The notes beneath the pieces are model-generated. The model searched no databases. It saw only the letters and a list, made by a program, of their open reading frames with translations, and was not told where the DNA came from. From Planctomycetota bacterium (GTDB lineage: Bacteria > Planctomycetota > Phycisphaerae > UBA1845 > UTPLA1): a DNA stretch of 64,000 bases. The position numbers were made by a program, and so were the translations under genes. The DNA is taken from assembly GCA_016712275.1 (NCBI GenBank), contig JADJRI010000015.1, positions 23,375 through 87,374 on the forward strand, given 5' to 3'. Of this stretch, positions 49,078 to 59,000 are shown piece after piece (position 1 is the first letter of the stretch; each line of letters begins with the position of its first letter).

Positions 49078-50451
49078 ATGAACCAGTCAATGCACCGAAA
49101 CGAAGCTCTCATGCAATCCGTCACAAAGCGAAACCGCAGAGCCTGCCTGTTCACGGCGGCTTTCCTACTCGGCGCTGGTTCACACGTGCACCAGACCATG
49201 GCTTCTGTGCCGCCGTTTGAATCAATGAGTATTAACATTCTGCCGCCCATGCCTGGCGGGACGTCAACCCGCGTTAGCGACATCATCGAGATCGGCCGCA
49301 GCCAGAGCGGTTTCGATGTCTGGGAACACGCCGTCAGCGGCAGCGCCTGCGATGCGGTGGGCCGATGGATGCCGGCGCTTTGGCTCTGCAATAATGAGGT
49401 CATTGAGGGCCCAATACTCCTCAATGTCAACGGCGGGCAGGGTCAGGCGAACGGGCTGGCGGTCGATCCGAACAATCCCAACGTGGTGTACATCGGCGGG
49501 ACGGCCTTCAACGGCAGTTCCGAGCAGCGTGCGGCATTATGGACCGTCAATTTGGCCTCGCTTGCAACCGACACAAATGGCCAAGCGACCCAAGGCGTAA
49601 AGTTCCAGCCGTTCCAACAGACGTTCAGCGGCGGCGTGCGGGTGGCTGCCGGCGACCTCAATGGGGACGGCCTCACTGATATTATCGTGGGCGGCACGAC
49701 CTCATCACTTCTGGTTCCCGCGGTTCAGAAGGTTCGCGTTTGGACACATTTGGGCGGCTCAAGCGGGTTTTCGCACGTCGATTTGCCTGGCGGCAATACA
49801 GGTGGCGATTGCGGCATCCATTCAATGGTTCTTGAATTCCAGAGTGTCCTGATCTCGGGTTTCTCACAAACGCCGAATGGCCATGAACAGGCGACGATCT
49901 GGCGGATGCGCGCGGTTGAGTTTGACCTCGACAGCAACGAAACGATTTGGAACGTCGAGCGGAGCATGCTTCCCGGCGGCCGACCATCTTCGGCGCGAAC
50001 TGAAACAGTCGAAAACAACGAATCCATTACCGTTGGTGGATCAAACACGCCCAGCATCGGCAAAACGCTGCCGGCAGTCTGGTCTGCCAATTCGTCCTCA
50101 CTGGGCTGGCAACTCCGAAATCTGCCGCTTCCAGAGGGCGCCAACGGCGGACGCGTTAACGGCATTATTGCAATTCTTACGGGCCTTCTGGTGCCCGGCG
50201 ATGTAAGCGGGCCTGACGGCTCGAGCGCTGCCATGTGGATGGTCGATGCAAACGGCGAGGCCATCGGAATCAATCTCAATTCGTTTCCAAGCAACCACCC
50301 CGAGTTTTATCTCAATTCAGTCAGTTGCATCTTGCCTTACATGGAACAGTACCCTGTCTACAAGATGATCGGAAGTGCCACCGGGCCGCGGGGAATGAAG
50401 CTCGGCTTCGTTGGAACGCTCATCGGATCGCCTGAGTATTTCGGCCAATAA
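49078..50451 (+). CDS. Secreted protein with HAF-like and FG-GAP-like repeats
   Basis: 457 residues. ATG 49078 is preceded by GAGAGG. The N-terminal region has a basic stretch and a hydrophobic segment (CLFTAAFLLGAGS), so it is probably exported. The repeats include GGTAFNGSSEQRAALWTVN, AAGDLNGDGLTDIIVGGTTSS, SGFSQTPNGHEQATIWRM and VGGSNTPSIGKTLPAVWS. These give a beta-propeller-like pattern with an Asp-rich calcium-binding type loop (DLNGDGLTD). No enzyme motif is seen. Function unknown. Confidence 0.8.
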   Translation: MNQSMHRNEALMQSVTKRNRRACLFTAAFLLGAGSHVHQTMASVPPFESMSINILPPMPGGTSTRVSDIIEIGRSQSGFDVWEHAVSGSACDAVGRWMPALWLCNNEVIEGPILLNVNGGQGQANGLAVDPNNPNVVYIGGTAFNGSSEQRAALWTVNLASLATDTNGQATQGVKFQPFQQTFSGGVRVAAGDLNGDGLTDIIVGGTTSSLLVPAVQKVRVWTHLGGSSGFSHVDLPGGNTGGDCGIHSMVLEFQSVLISGFSQTPNGHEQATIWRMRAVEFDLDSNETIWNVERSMLPGGRPSSARTETVENNESITVGGSNTPSIGKTLPAVWSANSSSLGWQLRNLPLPEGANGGRVNGIIAILTGLLVPGDVSGPDGSSAAMWMVDANGEAIGINLNSFPSNHPEFYLNSVSCILPYMEQYPVYKMIGSATGPRGMKLGFVGTLIGSPEYFGQ

Positions 50452-50489
50452 CCGCATCGCCGCAGATCCAATTTGGACTATCACTCAAC

Positions 50490-50540
50490 ACCGGGTGTGG
50501 CATCGGCAGCCCAGCCAATGCCGCACCCGGTTCGGTTTTG
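50490..50540 (+). terminator. Terminator after the HAF/FG-GAP gene
   Basis: A 14-bp stem with one G-T pair (ACCGGGTGTGGCAT 50490-50503, ATGCCGCACCCGGT 50518-50531) is followed by TCGGTTTTGG. Confidence 0.82.
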
Positions 50541-50660
50541 GGGTGCATCTTGCGATAATTCCCACTGCCGGAATTTGCATGACTCGCCGCTTCTCATTCG
50601 ATAAAATAGGAGGATCGAGCAGGTAAATAAGGGCTGATGATTTGATCAGGCGGGACGATC

Positions 50661-51004
50661 ATGTCGGACTCAAACAGCGCGGTGGCCGAGCCACCCGTTG
50701 AGCAAAAACAAGAGCAACTAAAGCCGCAGCGGAAAGAGAAGCCCGCTTCGGACAACGCCAAGCCGAAACAGTTGCCGCCCTACCGCGTGCTCCTTCACAA
50801 CGACGAAGTCAGTGACATGGTTTTCGTGGTGCGGACCATCTGCAAACTCACCCGCTCTCGCCCAATCAGGCCATCATGAAAATGCTTGAGGCACATTTTC
50901 GCGGCGTGACGCTTCTTTTGGTCACACACAAAGAGCGCGCGGAACTTTACGCCGAACAGTTTGCAACTTTCAAACTGAAAGTAACCATCGAACCGGCCGA
51001 CTGA
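50661..51004 (+). CDS. clpS: ATP-dependent Clp protease adaptor ClpS (one frame break)
   Basis: About 114 residues. LPPYRVLLHNDEVSDMVFVVRTICKLT gives the ClpS core. Near 50851-50860 one base is missing; the next frame reads LSPNQAIMKMLEAHFRGVTLLLVTHKERAELYAEQFATF and KLKVTIEPAD, which is the rest of ClpS with the typical -EPA- end. It lacks the YTPM of the classical N-degron pocket region (here EVSDM), so substrate choice may differ. It delivers substrates to ClpA or ClpC; clpC is in this window about 4 kb away on the other strand. The N-terminal ~35 residues are a Lys/Gln/Pro-rich extension. Confidence 0.9.
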
Positions 51005-51017
51005 CGCGGGTAAGTTG

Positions 51018-52352
51018 TTACTTCGGTTCGATGCGCTCCAGGCCGTTCATATAGCTGCGGAGCACCTTCGGCACCGTGATCGTGCCATCCGCGTTTTGAT
51101 AAAGTTCAAGCAGCGGAATCAAAATGCGCGGGCTGGCGATGACGGTGTTATTCAGCGTGTGACAAAACACGTTCGCCTTGGCCTTTGAATCCTTGTAGCG
51201 CAGGTTGAGCCGGCGCGCCTGAAAGTCTCCGAAGCGGCTGGCGCTGTGCGTTTCGCCATAGCTCTTGCGTGAAGGCATCCATGTTTCGATGTCGTACATT
51301 TCCACTTTGCCCTGCCCCATGTCAGCCGTGCAAACCGCCAATAGACGATACGGCAGCTCCAGGGCCTGCAGCACGGCCTCCGCGTTTGCGATGATGTCAT
51401 GGTGGTGTCGCTCGCTCTCCGCGTCATCGGCCCGGCAAATGACCACCTGCTCCACTTTATCAAACAGGTGAATCCGATAGATGCCATGCGTATCCTTGCC
51501 GGCCGCGCCGGCTTCGCGGCGAAAACAGGTCGAGACTGCGGCGAATTTCATCGGCAACTGGGACTCATCGAGGATTTCGTCGCCATACATGGCCGTCAGC
51601 GGCACCTCGGCCGTTCCGACAAGGCTTTTGCCGTCGCGTTCGCAGCGATAGGCCTGCTCCTCTCCGCCGGGAAAGTAGCCCGTGCCGTACATCATTTCGT
51701 CGCGCACCAACACCGGCACCGTTACCGGCTCGAAGCCGCGGGCAATAATGGTGTCCATCGCCAATCGAAGGACCGCCTGATGCAAAAGGCTCCCTGCTCC
51801 GCGCAACAGGTAATTTCGCGTTCCGGAAATTTTGACGCCGCGTTCGACATCGATGATGCCCAGCCGTTTGCCCAACTCGACGTGATCGAGCGGCTCGAAG
51901 TCGAACTTCCGCGGCTCGCCCTTGCGCCGCACTTCCTTGTTGTCGGCATCGCTCCTTCCCACCGGCGTCTTGGACGAAGGCACTTGCGGCACTGTCAGCA
52001 TCAGCGACTTGAATTCCTCACCCACCGCAGCACTTTCGGATTCCAGGTCCTTGAGCTTTTGTTTAAACGTCGCGGACTCGGCCGCCAGTGCATCGCCCTC
52101 CGCCTTCAGCTCGTCGGCACCGCGGCCTTTTGCCAGCATTTCCTGATAGAGCTTGCTCTTGGGATTTTTGTAGTGAGCGATCTGGCCGGAAAGTTCGTTG
52201 CACTTGTTGCGGATGTTGTCCGATTCCTGCTGAATTTCGCGTCTCCGCTGGTCGACGGCCAACAGGCGGTCCAAATCGCAGTGAATTCTCTTGAGTTCAA
52301 TGGCCCGGCGGATGATGTCCGGGTTTTCGCGAATGAGCTTGATGTCGAGCAT
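51018..52352 (-). CDS. serS: Seryl-tRNA synthetase
   Basis: 444 residues. The N-terminal long coiled-coil (residues about 30-105) binds the tRNA long arm. The class II motifs are visible: motif 2 STCFRREAGAAGKDTHGIYRIHLFDKVEQ and motif 3 ISPR-like VIASPRILIPLLELYQNADGTI. The serine pocket residues TAEVPLTAMYGDEIL and SASRFGDFQARRLNLRYKD are also there. MLDIKLIRENPDIIRRAIELK is a typical start. It is convergent with clpS, about 13 bases apart. Confidence 0.97.
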   Translation of the reverse strand: MLDIKLIRENPDIIRRAIELKRIHCDLDRLLAVDQRRREIQQESDNIRNKCNELSGQIAHYKNPKSKLYQEMLAKGRGADELKAEGDALAAESATFKQKLKDLESESAAVGEEFKSLMLTVPQVPSSKTPVGRSDADNKEVRRKGEPRKFDFEPLDHVELGKRLGIIDVERGVKISGTRNYLLRGAGSLLHQAVLRLAMDTIIARGFEPVTVPVLVRDEMMYGTGYFPGGEEQAYRCERDGKSLVGTAEVPLTAMYGDEILDESQLPMKFAAVSTCFRREAGAAGKDTHGIYRIHLFDKVEQVVICRADDAESERHHHDIIANAEAVLQALELPYRLLAVCTADMGQGKVEMYDIETWMPSRKSYGETHSASRFGDFQARRLNLRYKDSKAKANVFCHTLNNTVIASPRILIPLLELYQNADGTITVPKVLRSYMNGLERIEPK

Positions 52353-52499
52353 ATCTGAGTTCCGAGTTTCCAGTTTCGAGTTTCAAGACAGAAAGCACAT
52401 GATACGCTATTTTGCAATTGCGAAAAGCGCGGCGGCGCACTACGGAATTGGTGGTATATTCATGTTTTGATTAATTCCTCGCCTTATGAGAACCGGATA

Positions 52500-53756
52500 A
52501 TGCGATTTACAAGTCGTTTTCGCGTAGTGGCTGCTCGAACCACCCTGATGGTCGGATGTCTATTTGTGACCGCAGCGACCCAATGCCCGAACGTCGACAA
52601 CCCCGGCACCGGCTTTCCGCGCACGGCCGCCTGGATGCAGACCACGGTTAACAATATGGCGGGCGTCGGCCCCAGCGCGATCGCGGCCGGCGATTTCGAT
52701 GGCGACGAATTAATCGACTTTGCCGTCGGCTATCAGGGCTTTGAGGACGCTCCGCCGCGCGTGGTCATTCACTTTCGGCAGGACGACGACACCTTTTCGC
52801 CGGCCACCCTCATCGAAGGAGACAACATCTTCGGCGTGACGGCTTTGGCGATCGCCGACATGGATGGCGATGAGCGCCTCGATCTCGTCGCCTCCGCAAC
52901 AGACAGAATCGTTTACTTTCATGCTCCGGCCGATCCGCGAAACGCCGCCGCATGGACGGCATTTGAAATTGCTCAATCCAACGAGGACGGCATAGGCCAG
53001 TGGAACGACGTGGCTGTCGGCGATATCGATGGAGCGAACGGGCCGGACATCATCGCCTGCGGGCAGGATGTCGGGCGGCTCTCCTGGTTTCGCAGCCCGG
53101 CCGCCGACATCGTGAACGGTACCGGCTGGCAGCGCATCGACATTGATGCCACCACGCGTGAAGGGGCATCGTCGCTGTCGATCGGCGACGTGAATGGCGA
53201 TGGTCGTATTGATATCTATTCCGCTGCTCCGGGCGAAGAAGAAGCGCGCATCGCGAGGTACCAGAACCCGACCAACCCGGTGACACAGGCATGGACCAAG
53301 TTTTTGATCGGAAACCTGCCAGCGGTCTCACGGTTGGCGGTCGGCGACTTGAATGCGGATTCGACGCCCGATGTCATCGCCATCAACCCGCCCGGGGGTC
53401 AAATCGCGTGGTATGTTCGTCCGCAGAATCTGACGGCGGCATGGACCGGGTTCCTGATTTCTCAGTTCGACGTCGCATTCGGCGTGGATGTGGGCATAAC
53501 AGATGTCGACGGCAACAACCAGCCTGATGTGGTGGTCTCCTCGCGCGTGCCCGGCGCGCTACGCTGGTTCACTCCGGTGGGAACCATCACCAACGAATGG
53601 ACGGAAAACAATCTGGTCGATCTGGCCGAAACTCATGATGCGGGGCGATTTGTTCTGACGGATTTCGACGGCGACGGCCGCGACGATGTGGTGGGGTGTA
53701 TCATTGGGCAGACCGCGGACGAAGATTCGATCGCGCGGTGGGAGAATCCGGAGTGA
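52500..53756 (+). CDS. Secreted FG-GAP/VCBS-repeat protein
   Basis: 418 residues. The start at 52500 (MRFTSRFRVVAARTTLMVGC) gives a signal peptide with Cys at 20, possibly a lipoprotein. At least six FG-GAP-like repeats follow, such as AAGDFDGDELIDFAVGYQG, AIADMDGDERLDLVASA, SIGDVNGDGRIDIYSAAPGE and TDFDGDGRDDVVGCI. The calcium-type loops DxDGDxxxD are intact. Such repeats form a seven-bladed propeller. No enzyme motif was seen. Confidence 0.85.
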   Translation: MRFTSRFRVVAARTTLMVGCLFVTAATQCPNVDNPGTGFPRTAAWMQTTVNNMAGVGPSAIAAGDFDGDELIDFAVGYQGFEDAPPRVVIHFRQDDDTFSPATLIEGDNIFGVTALAIADMDGDERLDLVASATDRIVYFHAPADPRNAAAWTAFEIAQSNEDGIGQWNDVAVGDIDGANGPDIIACGQDVGRLSWFRSPAADIVNGTGWQRIDIDATTREGASSLSIGDVNGDGRIDIYSAAPGEEEARIARYQNPTNPVTQAWTKFLIGNLPAVSRLAVGDLNADSTPDVIAINPPGGQIAWYVRPQNLTAAWTGFLISQFDVAFGVDVGITDVDGNNQPDVVVSSRVPGALRWFTPVGTITNEWTENNLVDLAETHDAGRFVLTDFDGDGRDDVVGCIIGQTADEDSIARWENPE

Positions 53757-53783
53757 GTTGAATCCTCTGGCCGATCCGGCTGC

Positions 53784-54829
53784 TCAGGGAACATCCGGCG
53801 AAAACATGTTCCTGGCATTCCTCGCGATGAATTTTTCAGGATATGGCAAATGCGGCTTGCTGACCTGATGCAGCCGTTCCATCTGCTCCTCTGATAGCGA
53901 CAGGTCACTGGCCGCGAGATTCTCCTTCAACTGCGCGACGCTCTTCGAACCAATGATAATGCTCGACACCATCGGTCGGCGGAGGAGCCACTGCAATGCC
54001 ACAGCCGATGAGTTCGTCCGCAGCGAATCGGCAATTTCTTCACCGTCGAGGCGATTTGCAGGTTTCGGTCATTCAGAAACGCCTTGCGCCAGTCGTTGTT
54101 GACATCGGCAATGGCTCCGAATCGCGTTGTCGCTTCAGCCGCGCCGGTTCCCTTGTACTTCCCGGTCAGCACGCCGCCGCCCAGCGGGCTCCACGGCAGC
54201 AGCCCCATGCCATACCGCTGACATACCGGGACGACGCCGCGTTCGATGTCCCGGTTGGCCAGGCTGTATTGCATCTGCGCTGTGATGAACGGCTCCCAGT
54301 TAAACCGAATACAAAGCTGCCGCGCTTCAACAATCTGCCAGGCATCAAAATTGGACAGGCCGACATATCTCACCTTGCCGCTTTTCACGAGCTGGTCGAG
54401 CGTGGCCAGCGTTTCGTGAATCGGCGTGTGTTCGTCCCAGCAATGCACCTGATACAGATCGATGTAGTCGGTCTCCAGCCGCCGCAGGCTTGCCTCCAAC
54501 GCCAATGTCAGGTGCCGCCGCGATGAGCCGGCCGCATTGGCGTGATCTGGCGGGTCCCCGAATTTGGCCACCACCGGAAAATGCCCTTTCGTCGCCAGAA
54601 CAATCTTGTCGCGGCGACCCTTTAGCGCCTTCGAGCAGATTCGTTCACTATTGCCGGCGCTATAGACATCGGCGGTGTCAAGAAAATTCCCGCCGGCATC
54701 CAAGTAGGCATCGATGACCTCCAGGCTGGCGCGTTCATCGATGCCCCACTCCGCCATGCCGAAGTTCATGGTGCCCAGACAGAGATCGGAAACGAGCAGG
54801 CCCGTGTTGCCAAGTTTGCGGACTTTCAT
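53784..54829 (-). CDS. Aldo/keto reductase (one frame break)
   Basis: About 348 residues. The N-terminus MKVRKLGNTGLLVSDLCLGTMNFG is characteristic; FLDTADVYSAGNSE (Asp, Tyr), VLATKGHF (Lys) and YQVHCWDEHTP (His) make up the catalytic tetrad. LLPWSPLGGGVLTGKY follows. The frame slips at the T-run 54035-54037 (one base short), joining IASTVKK to IADSLRTNSSAVALQWLLRRPMVSSIIIGSKSV and a conserved end. NAD(P)H-dependent; the substrate is unknown. Confidence 0.93.
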
Positions 54830-54939
54830 TGGTATCAGCTCCTGTAGCCCTTAAATAAAGTTTCGCCTGATTCTTTATATTAGCGGTACCGAATATAAGG
54901 AACCCTATCTAACTGAGATAGCTGCTTACGCAACAAAAA

Positions 54940-54967
54940 CGGCCCCGATGAATATTCACCGGGGCCG
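54940..54967 (-). terminator. Terminator of clpC (minus strand)
   Basis: A perfect 8-bp stem (CGGCCCCG 54940-54947, CGGGGCCG 54960-54967) with AAAAA on its left, that is a T-run on the minus strand, lies just after the clpC stop. Confidence 0.8.
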
Positions 54968-55007
54968 CTTATCTTAACTGAGTGAGTTTGAATTCTTCGT
55001 TTTAGAC

Positions 55008-57530
55008 TTACGTCGCTTCCGCCCCGGCACCCGCCAGTTCGGGCTTCGCATCGGAAACGTCGACTGCTTCGAGTTGCAGCTTTCTCTTGCTGCCGTCCTC
55101 GGTCTCGGGGCCCGCCGACACAATGATCCGGTTCTTGCCGGCGAAATGCCGTCGCAGGAGCCCTTCGCTGATCGGGTCTTCGAGCATTTGCTCGATCGCA
55201 CGGCGAAGCGGGCGTGCGCCGAATTTTTCGTCGGTGCCCCGTTCGAGCAGCAATTCTTTCGCGGAATCCTGAACTTCGAGCGAGTAACCCTTTTCTTTCA
55301 ACCGCTTGGCAACCTTGTTCAATTCCAACTCGACAATTGAAACAAGCTGCTCGTGTGCCAGTTTGCGGAACACAACGATTTCATCAACACGGTTGAGGAA
55401 CTCGGGACGGAAATAACCTTCCAGCTCCTGCTTGAGCATGTCGACCATGCGCTCGTAGCTCGTGTCCTCGTTTCGTTTTTCGAAACCGAACGTCGTCTGA
55501 TGCGTGATTTTGTCCGCACCGATGTTGCTGGTCATGATCAGGATCGTGTTGCGGAAGTCCACATGCCGACCGAACGAGTCGGTCAGGCGGCCTTCTTCCA
55601 TGATCTGCAGCAACATGTTGAAGCAGTCCGGATGCGCCTTCTCGATTTCGTCGAGCAGCACAACCGCGTAAGGTCGACGACGGATCCGTTCCGTCAACTG
55701 GCCACCTTCTTCATACCCCACATAGCCCGGCGGCGCGCCGACGAGTCGGCTGACATTGTGCTTCTCCATGTATTCCGACATGTCGAGCACGACGAGGGCA
55801 TCGTCCGTGCCGAACAAAAAGCTCGCGAGACTCTTGGCCAGCAGCGTCTTTCCGACGCCCGACGGTCCGATGAAGATGAAACTTCCCATCGGCCGATTCG
55901 GATCTTTCAGACCGCTGCGCGATCGGCGCACGCTTCGCGAAACGGCGCTGATCGCTTCATCCTGACTGATGACGCGCTTGTGCAGCTCGGTTTCGAGTTC
56001 GAGCAACCGCTCGGCCTCTTCCTTTTCGAGCCGCGTCAAAGGCACGCCGGTCATCAGACTGACGACTTCGGCAATGATTTCCTCGTCCACCACGCCGTCG
56101 ATTTCGCCACGGCGATTCTGCCATTCCTTTTCGAGCGCGTCCTTTTGCTCCTTGATCGACTGCGATTTGTCGCGAAGATCCGCCGCCCGTTCGTAATCGG
56201 CGCCGCGAACGGACTCGTCCTTCTCGACGTTCAGCCGTTTGATCTCTTCCTCAAGGTCCATGAGTTTCGTCGGTTTGGTCATCGCGCGAAGCCTTACGCG
56301 GGCGCCGGCCTCATCGATTACGTCGATGGCTTTGTCCGGCAGGACGCGCGACGGGATATAGCGCATCGACAACTCGACGGCCGCCGCCAATGCGCCATCC
56401 GTAATTTGAACGCGATGGTGCGCCTCGTAGCGATCGCGCAGACCCTTGAGAATTTCCGCCGTCTGCGTCGCATTCGGCGGCTCAACGATGATTTGCTGGA
56501 ATCGGCGCTCGAGCGCGCCGTCTTTCTCGATGTACTTGCGATATTCGTCCAAGGTCGTCGCGCCGATGCACTGAATCTCGCCGCGGGAAAGTGCCGGTTT
56601 CAGCACATTGGATGCGTCGATCGCACCTTCAGCGCCACCGGCGCCAACCAATGTGTGAAGCTTATCGATGAACAAAATGATGTTGCGCGCACGGCAGACT
56701 TCATTCATCACCACCTTGATCCGCTCTTCAAACTGGCCGCGATATTTCGTTCCCGCCACCATCATGGCAAGATCTAGCACGACAATACGCTTGTCCGCGA
56801 GAATCTCGGGTACATCATTCCCGACAATGCGCTGCGCCAGACCTTCAACGATCGCGGTCTTGCCGACTCCCGCTTCGCCAAGAAGCACCGGATTGTTTTT
56901 GTAACGGCGGCAGAGCACGACGAGCAAACGTTCGATCTCGTCCTTGCGGCCGATGACCGGATCAAGTTTGTCCTGTTTTGCCATTTCAGTCAGATCGCGT
57001 CCGAATGAATCGAGAGCGGGGGTACGGGATTTGCCGCCTTTGCGGTTTCCTTCCGGTGCCGAGGGCTGGGCCTGACCTTCTTCATTTTCAACACCCGCGC
57101 CGAGAAGATTCAGCACTTCTTCTCGGACTTCCTCCAGCTTGATGCCGAGGTTCATGAGCACTTGCGCTGCGACGCCATCCTGCTCGCGCAGGAGACCAAG
57201 CAACAAGTGTTCCGTGCCGACGTAGTTGTGATTCAGGTTTCGCGCTTCTTCAATCGCGTATTCGATGACTTTCTTTGCGCGAGGCGTCTGTGGAAGCTTG
57301 CCCATCGTGACCATGTCCGGGCCGCTTTTGACCAGCTTTTCGACTTCAAGTCGAACCTTGCGCAGGTCCACTTCGAGGTTCTTCAGCACGTTCGCCCCGA
57401 CGCCACTGCCTTCCTTGACCAGGCCAAGGAGAATGTGCTCGGTCCCGATGTACTCGTGATTGAATCGTTGGGCTTCCTGGTTTGCCAGAGCCATGACTTT
57501 CCGAGCGCGGTCTGTGAATCGTTCGAACAT
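55008..57530 (-). CDS. clpC: ClpC-type AAA+ unfoldase with a Glu-to-Lys change in the first Walker B
   Basis: 840 residues. The start at 57530 (MFERFTDRARKVMALA) follows AAGG. The N-terminal Clp repeats lie at 1-145 (EHILLGLVKEGSGVGANVL, EHLLLGLLREQDGVAAQVL). D1 Walker A is GEAGVGKT (218-225). Walker B reads ILFIDKLHTLVG, where the family has DEL, so Lys290 (codon 56663-56661, AAG) replaces the hydrolytic Glu. A UVR/M-domain (LEEEIKRLNVEKDESVRGADYERAADLRDK) is followed by D2 with GPSGVGKT and Walker B VVLLDEIEKAHPD, which is intact. The C-terminal region (FLNRVDEIVVFRKL) is normal. It feeds substrates to ClpP. The change could be real or a base error. Confidence 0.95.
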   Translation of the reverse strand: MFERFTDRARKVMALANQEAQRFNHEYIGTEHILLGLVKEGSGVGANVLKNLEVDLRKVRLEVEKLVKSGPDMVTMGKLPQTPRAKKVIEYAIEEARNLNHNYVGTEHLLLGLLREQDGVAAQVLMNLGIKLEEVREEVLNLLGAGVENEEGQAQPSAPEGNRKGGKSRTPALDSFGRDLTEMAKQDKLDPVIGRKDEIERLLVVLCRRYKNNPVLLGEAGVGKTAIVEGLAQRIVGNDVPEILADKRIVVLDLAMMVAGTKYRGQFEERIKVVMNEVCRARNIILFIDKLHTLVGAGGAEGAIDASNVLKPALSRGEIQCIGATTLDEYRKYIEKDGALERRFQQIIVEPPNATQTAEILKGLRDRYEAHHRVQITDGALAAAVELSMRYIPSRVLPDKAIDVIDEAGARVRLRAMTKPTKLMDLEEEIKRLNVEKDESVRGADYERAADLRDKSQSIKEQKDALEKEWQNRRGEIDGVVDEEIIAEVVSLMTGVPLTRLEKEEAERLLELETELHKRVISQDEAISAVSRSVRRSRSGLKDPNRPMGSFIFIGPSGVGKTLLAKSLASFLFGTDDALVVLDMSEYMEKHNVSRLVGAPPGYVGYEEGGQLTERIRRRPYAVVLLDEIEKAHPDCFNMLLQIMEEGRLTDSFGRHVDFRNTILIMTSNIGADKITHQTTFGFEKRNEDTSYERMVDMLKQELEGYFRPEFLNRVDEIVVFRKLAHEQLVSIVELELNKVAKRLKEKGYSLEVQDSAKELLLERGTDEKFGARPLRRAIEQMLEDPISEGLLRRHFAGKNRIIVSAGPETEDGSKRKLQLEAVDVSDAKPELAGAGAEAT

Positions 57531-57929
57531 GTAAACGCCTTTCCGTGACAGCGTGCCGAGGGTCGCCTTCCCGGCGGGCGGGCGATTCGGCACTTTTTGC
57601 GCTTTTCACCACGCTTTATCGCGTGGCATCCTCTCTACCGTGCATCCATCTCCCAAGATTATCGGTGTTACGAGCAGAAGGGCAATCGTACATGAAAAAA
57701 TCAGTCCCCTCTGACCGCGATCCGATTCATCCGCCGGATTCTAGGTTCGGTCGCCTGCACGTTCAACGCAGCGAGATTCTCGGCCCGCCATCGTCGAACG
57801 GCCCTGCATCGAAACTATCGGTTGACCGTGTCGGCCAGTCGAGACAAGAAAAGGAGAGATTCAGGGCCGATTGCGCTTCGCCGTGCCGCCACTAGGGACC
57901 AGAGACCCAAAATGGTGCAACCGAATTAT
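57531..57929. other. Upstream region of clpC
   Basis: About 400 bases without a supportable gene; it should contain the clpC promoter. No CIRCE-like inverted repeat or other operator was seen. Confidence 0.4.
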
Positions 57930-58322
57930 TCAGGCGTGTGCGATATTCACGAGCGTTCTAAGCTCGGACTTATCGCAATCCAACATGGCGGCCGAATCCA
58001 ATGCTCGCTTTGCGGCCTCAGCGTCGCCACGCTCAGTCGCCGCCTTGGCTTCTGCCAGCAGTTCGGCCAGGCGCCGCCGCATTTCAAGCCAGTGACGTGA
58101 TTGCCGGCGACACGCAAATTGCGAAAACAGCCAAACGATGACGGTCAAACAAGCCGCCACTGTCGTCAGCCATGTCGGTATGGCTTCAGGCGCGATGAGT
58201 GCCCCGGCGATGGCGATGTTCCCGCATATTGAAAACAAAAGGGCCACGGACAGGCCAAACCACTCTTTGCGAAGCAAAATGAGCCCCGATCCGGGAAGGA
58301 TAAGATTGAAAATCCGTGCCAT
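57930..58322 (-). CDS. Small membrane protein, unknown
   Basis: 130 residues: MARIFNLILPGSGLILLRKEWFGLSVALLFSICGNIAIAG has two hydrophobic segments, then a third (LTTVAACLTVIVWLFSQFA), and a charged helical tail (MRRRLAELLAEAKAATERGDAEAAKRAL). This resembles TM proteins found in planctomycetes, with no known role. It follows the gene at 58399-58776 on the same strand. Confidence 0.7.
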   Translation of the reverse strand: MARIFNLILPGSGLILLRKEWFGLSVALLFSICGNIAIAGALIAPEAIPTWLTTVAACLTVIVWLFSQFACRRQSRHWLEMRRRLAELLAEAKAATERGDAEAAKRALDSAAMLDCDKSELRTLVNIAHA

Positions 58323-58398
58323 GAGATCGAAAACGTATGCTGGAGCCTTTCATTTCTCGCCGCAAACCCGCCCCAATTCAGATGGAAAAACTCTGCCA

Positions 58399-58776
58399 TC
58401 AGCTGGTTATGATCGGATCGGAAAGTTGCTTCCACGCAAAGAGAAGCACAATGGACATGGCAATCGAAATCGCCCCGGTCATCAATCCAACCCAGGACAA
58501 GCCCTGTTTGCTATTTCGCTTCTGTCCAAGGCTGTTGAATCCCATGATTCCGCCCGTCGCACCGACCAAAACGCAAATCGCCGTCGTCCCCATAACGAGT
58601 AGGGATCGATATTTTCCGATGCCTTCATTACCGTTGTAATAAATTGCCATCTGCTTTGAATCGAACCCGCGAAAAACCAAGTAGATCATCGATATCGCGG
58701 CCAACAAACTCAGTAGGCCCAATACGAGAGAGAACTTCGCCTGGGTGTCATAAAGCCTGAGATTCGGTAACTTCAT
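58399..58776 (-). CDS. Small membrane protein, unknown
   Basis: 125 residues with four hydrophobic segments: FSLVLGLLSLLAAISMIYLVF, SLLVMGTTAICVLVGATGGIM and LSWVGLMTGAISIAMSIVLLFAW are clear. Its layout resembles DUF4190-like small membrane proteins, but I cannot assign it. It probably forms an operon with the gene at 57930-58322, about 76 bases downstream. Confidence 0.65.
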   Translation of the reverse strand: MKLPNLRLYDTQAKFSLVLGLLSLLAAISMIYLVFRGFDSKQMAIYYNGNEGIGKYRSLLVMGTTAICVLVGATGGIMGFNSLGQKRNSKQGLSWVGLMTGAISIAMSIVLLFAWKQLSDPIITS

Positions 58777-59000
58777 TTTTTTGCCTGCCTACGATCAAAC
58801 ATAATTCAGCACCCAACCCAATGACCCAGCATTCTACCACCGATTGCCATTCGCCGCGAGATAAGCCCACGGGCCAATGGAGTAACGCTGCGGAAAAATG
58901 ACATTTCAGGTAGTGATAACGGCCAGCCACAGAGTTGCTACGATCGGATTGCCTGAATGAACGGCAACCCAAAGCATGAAAACACCTTCGAGACCCCACT

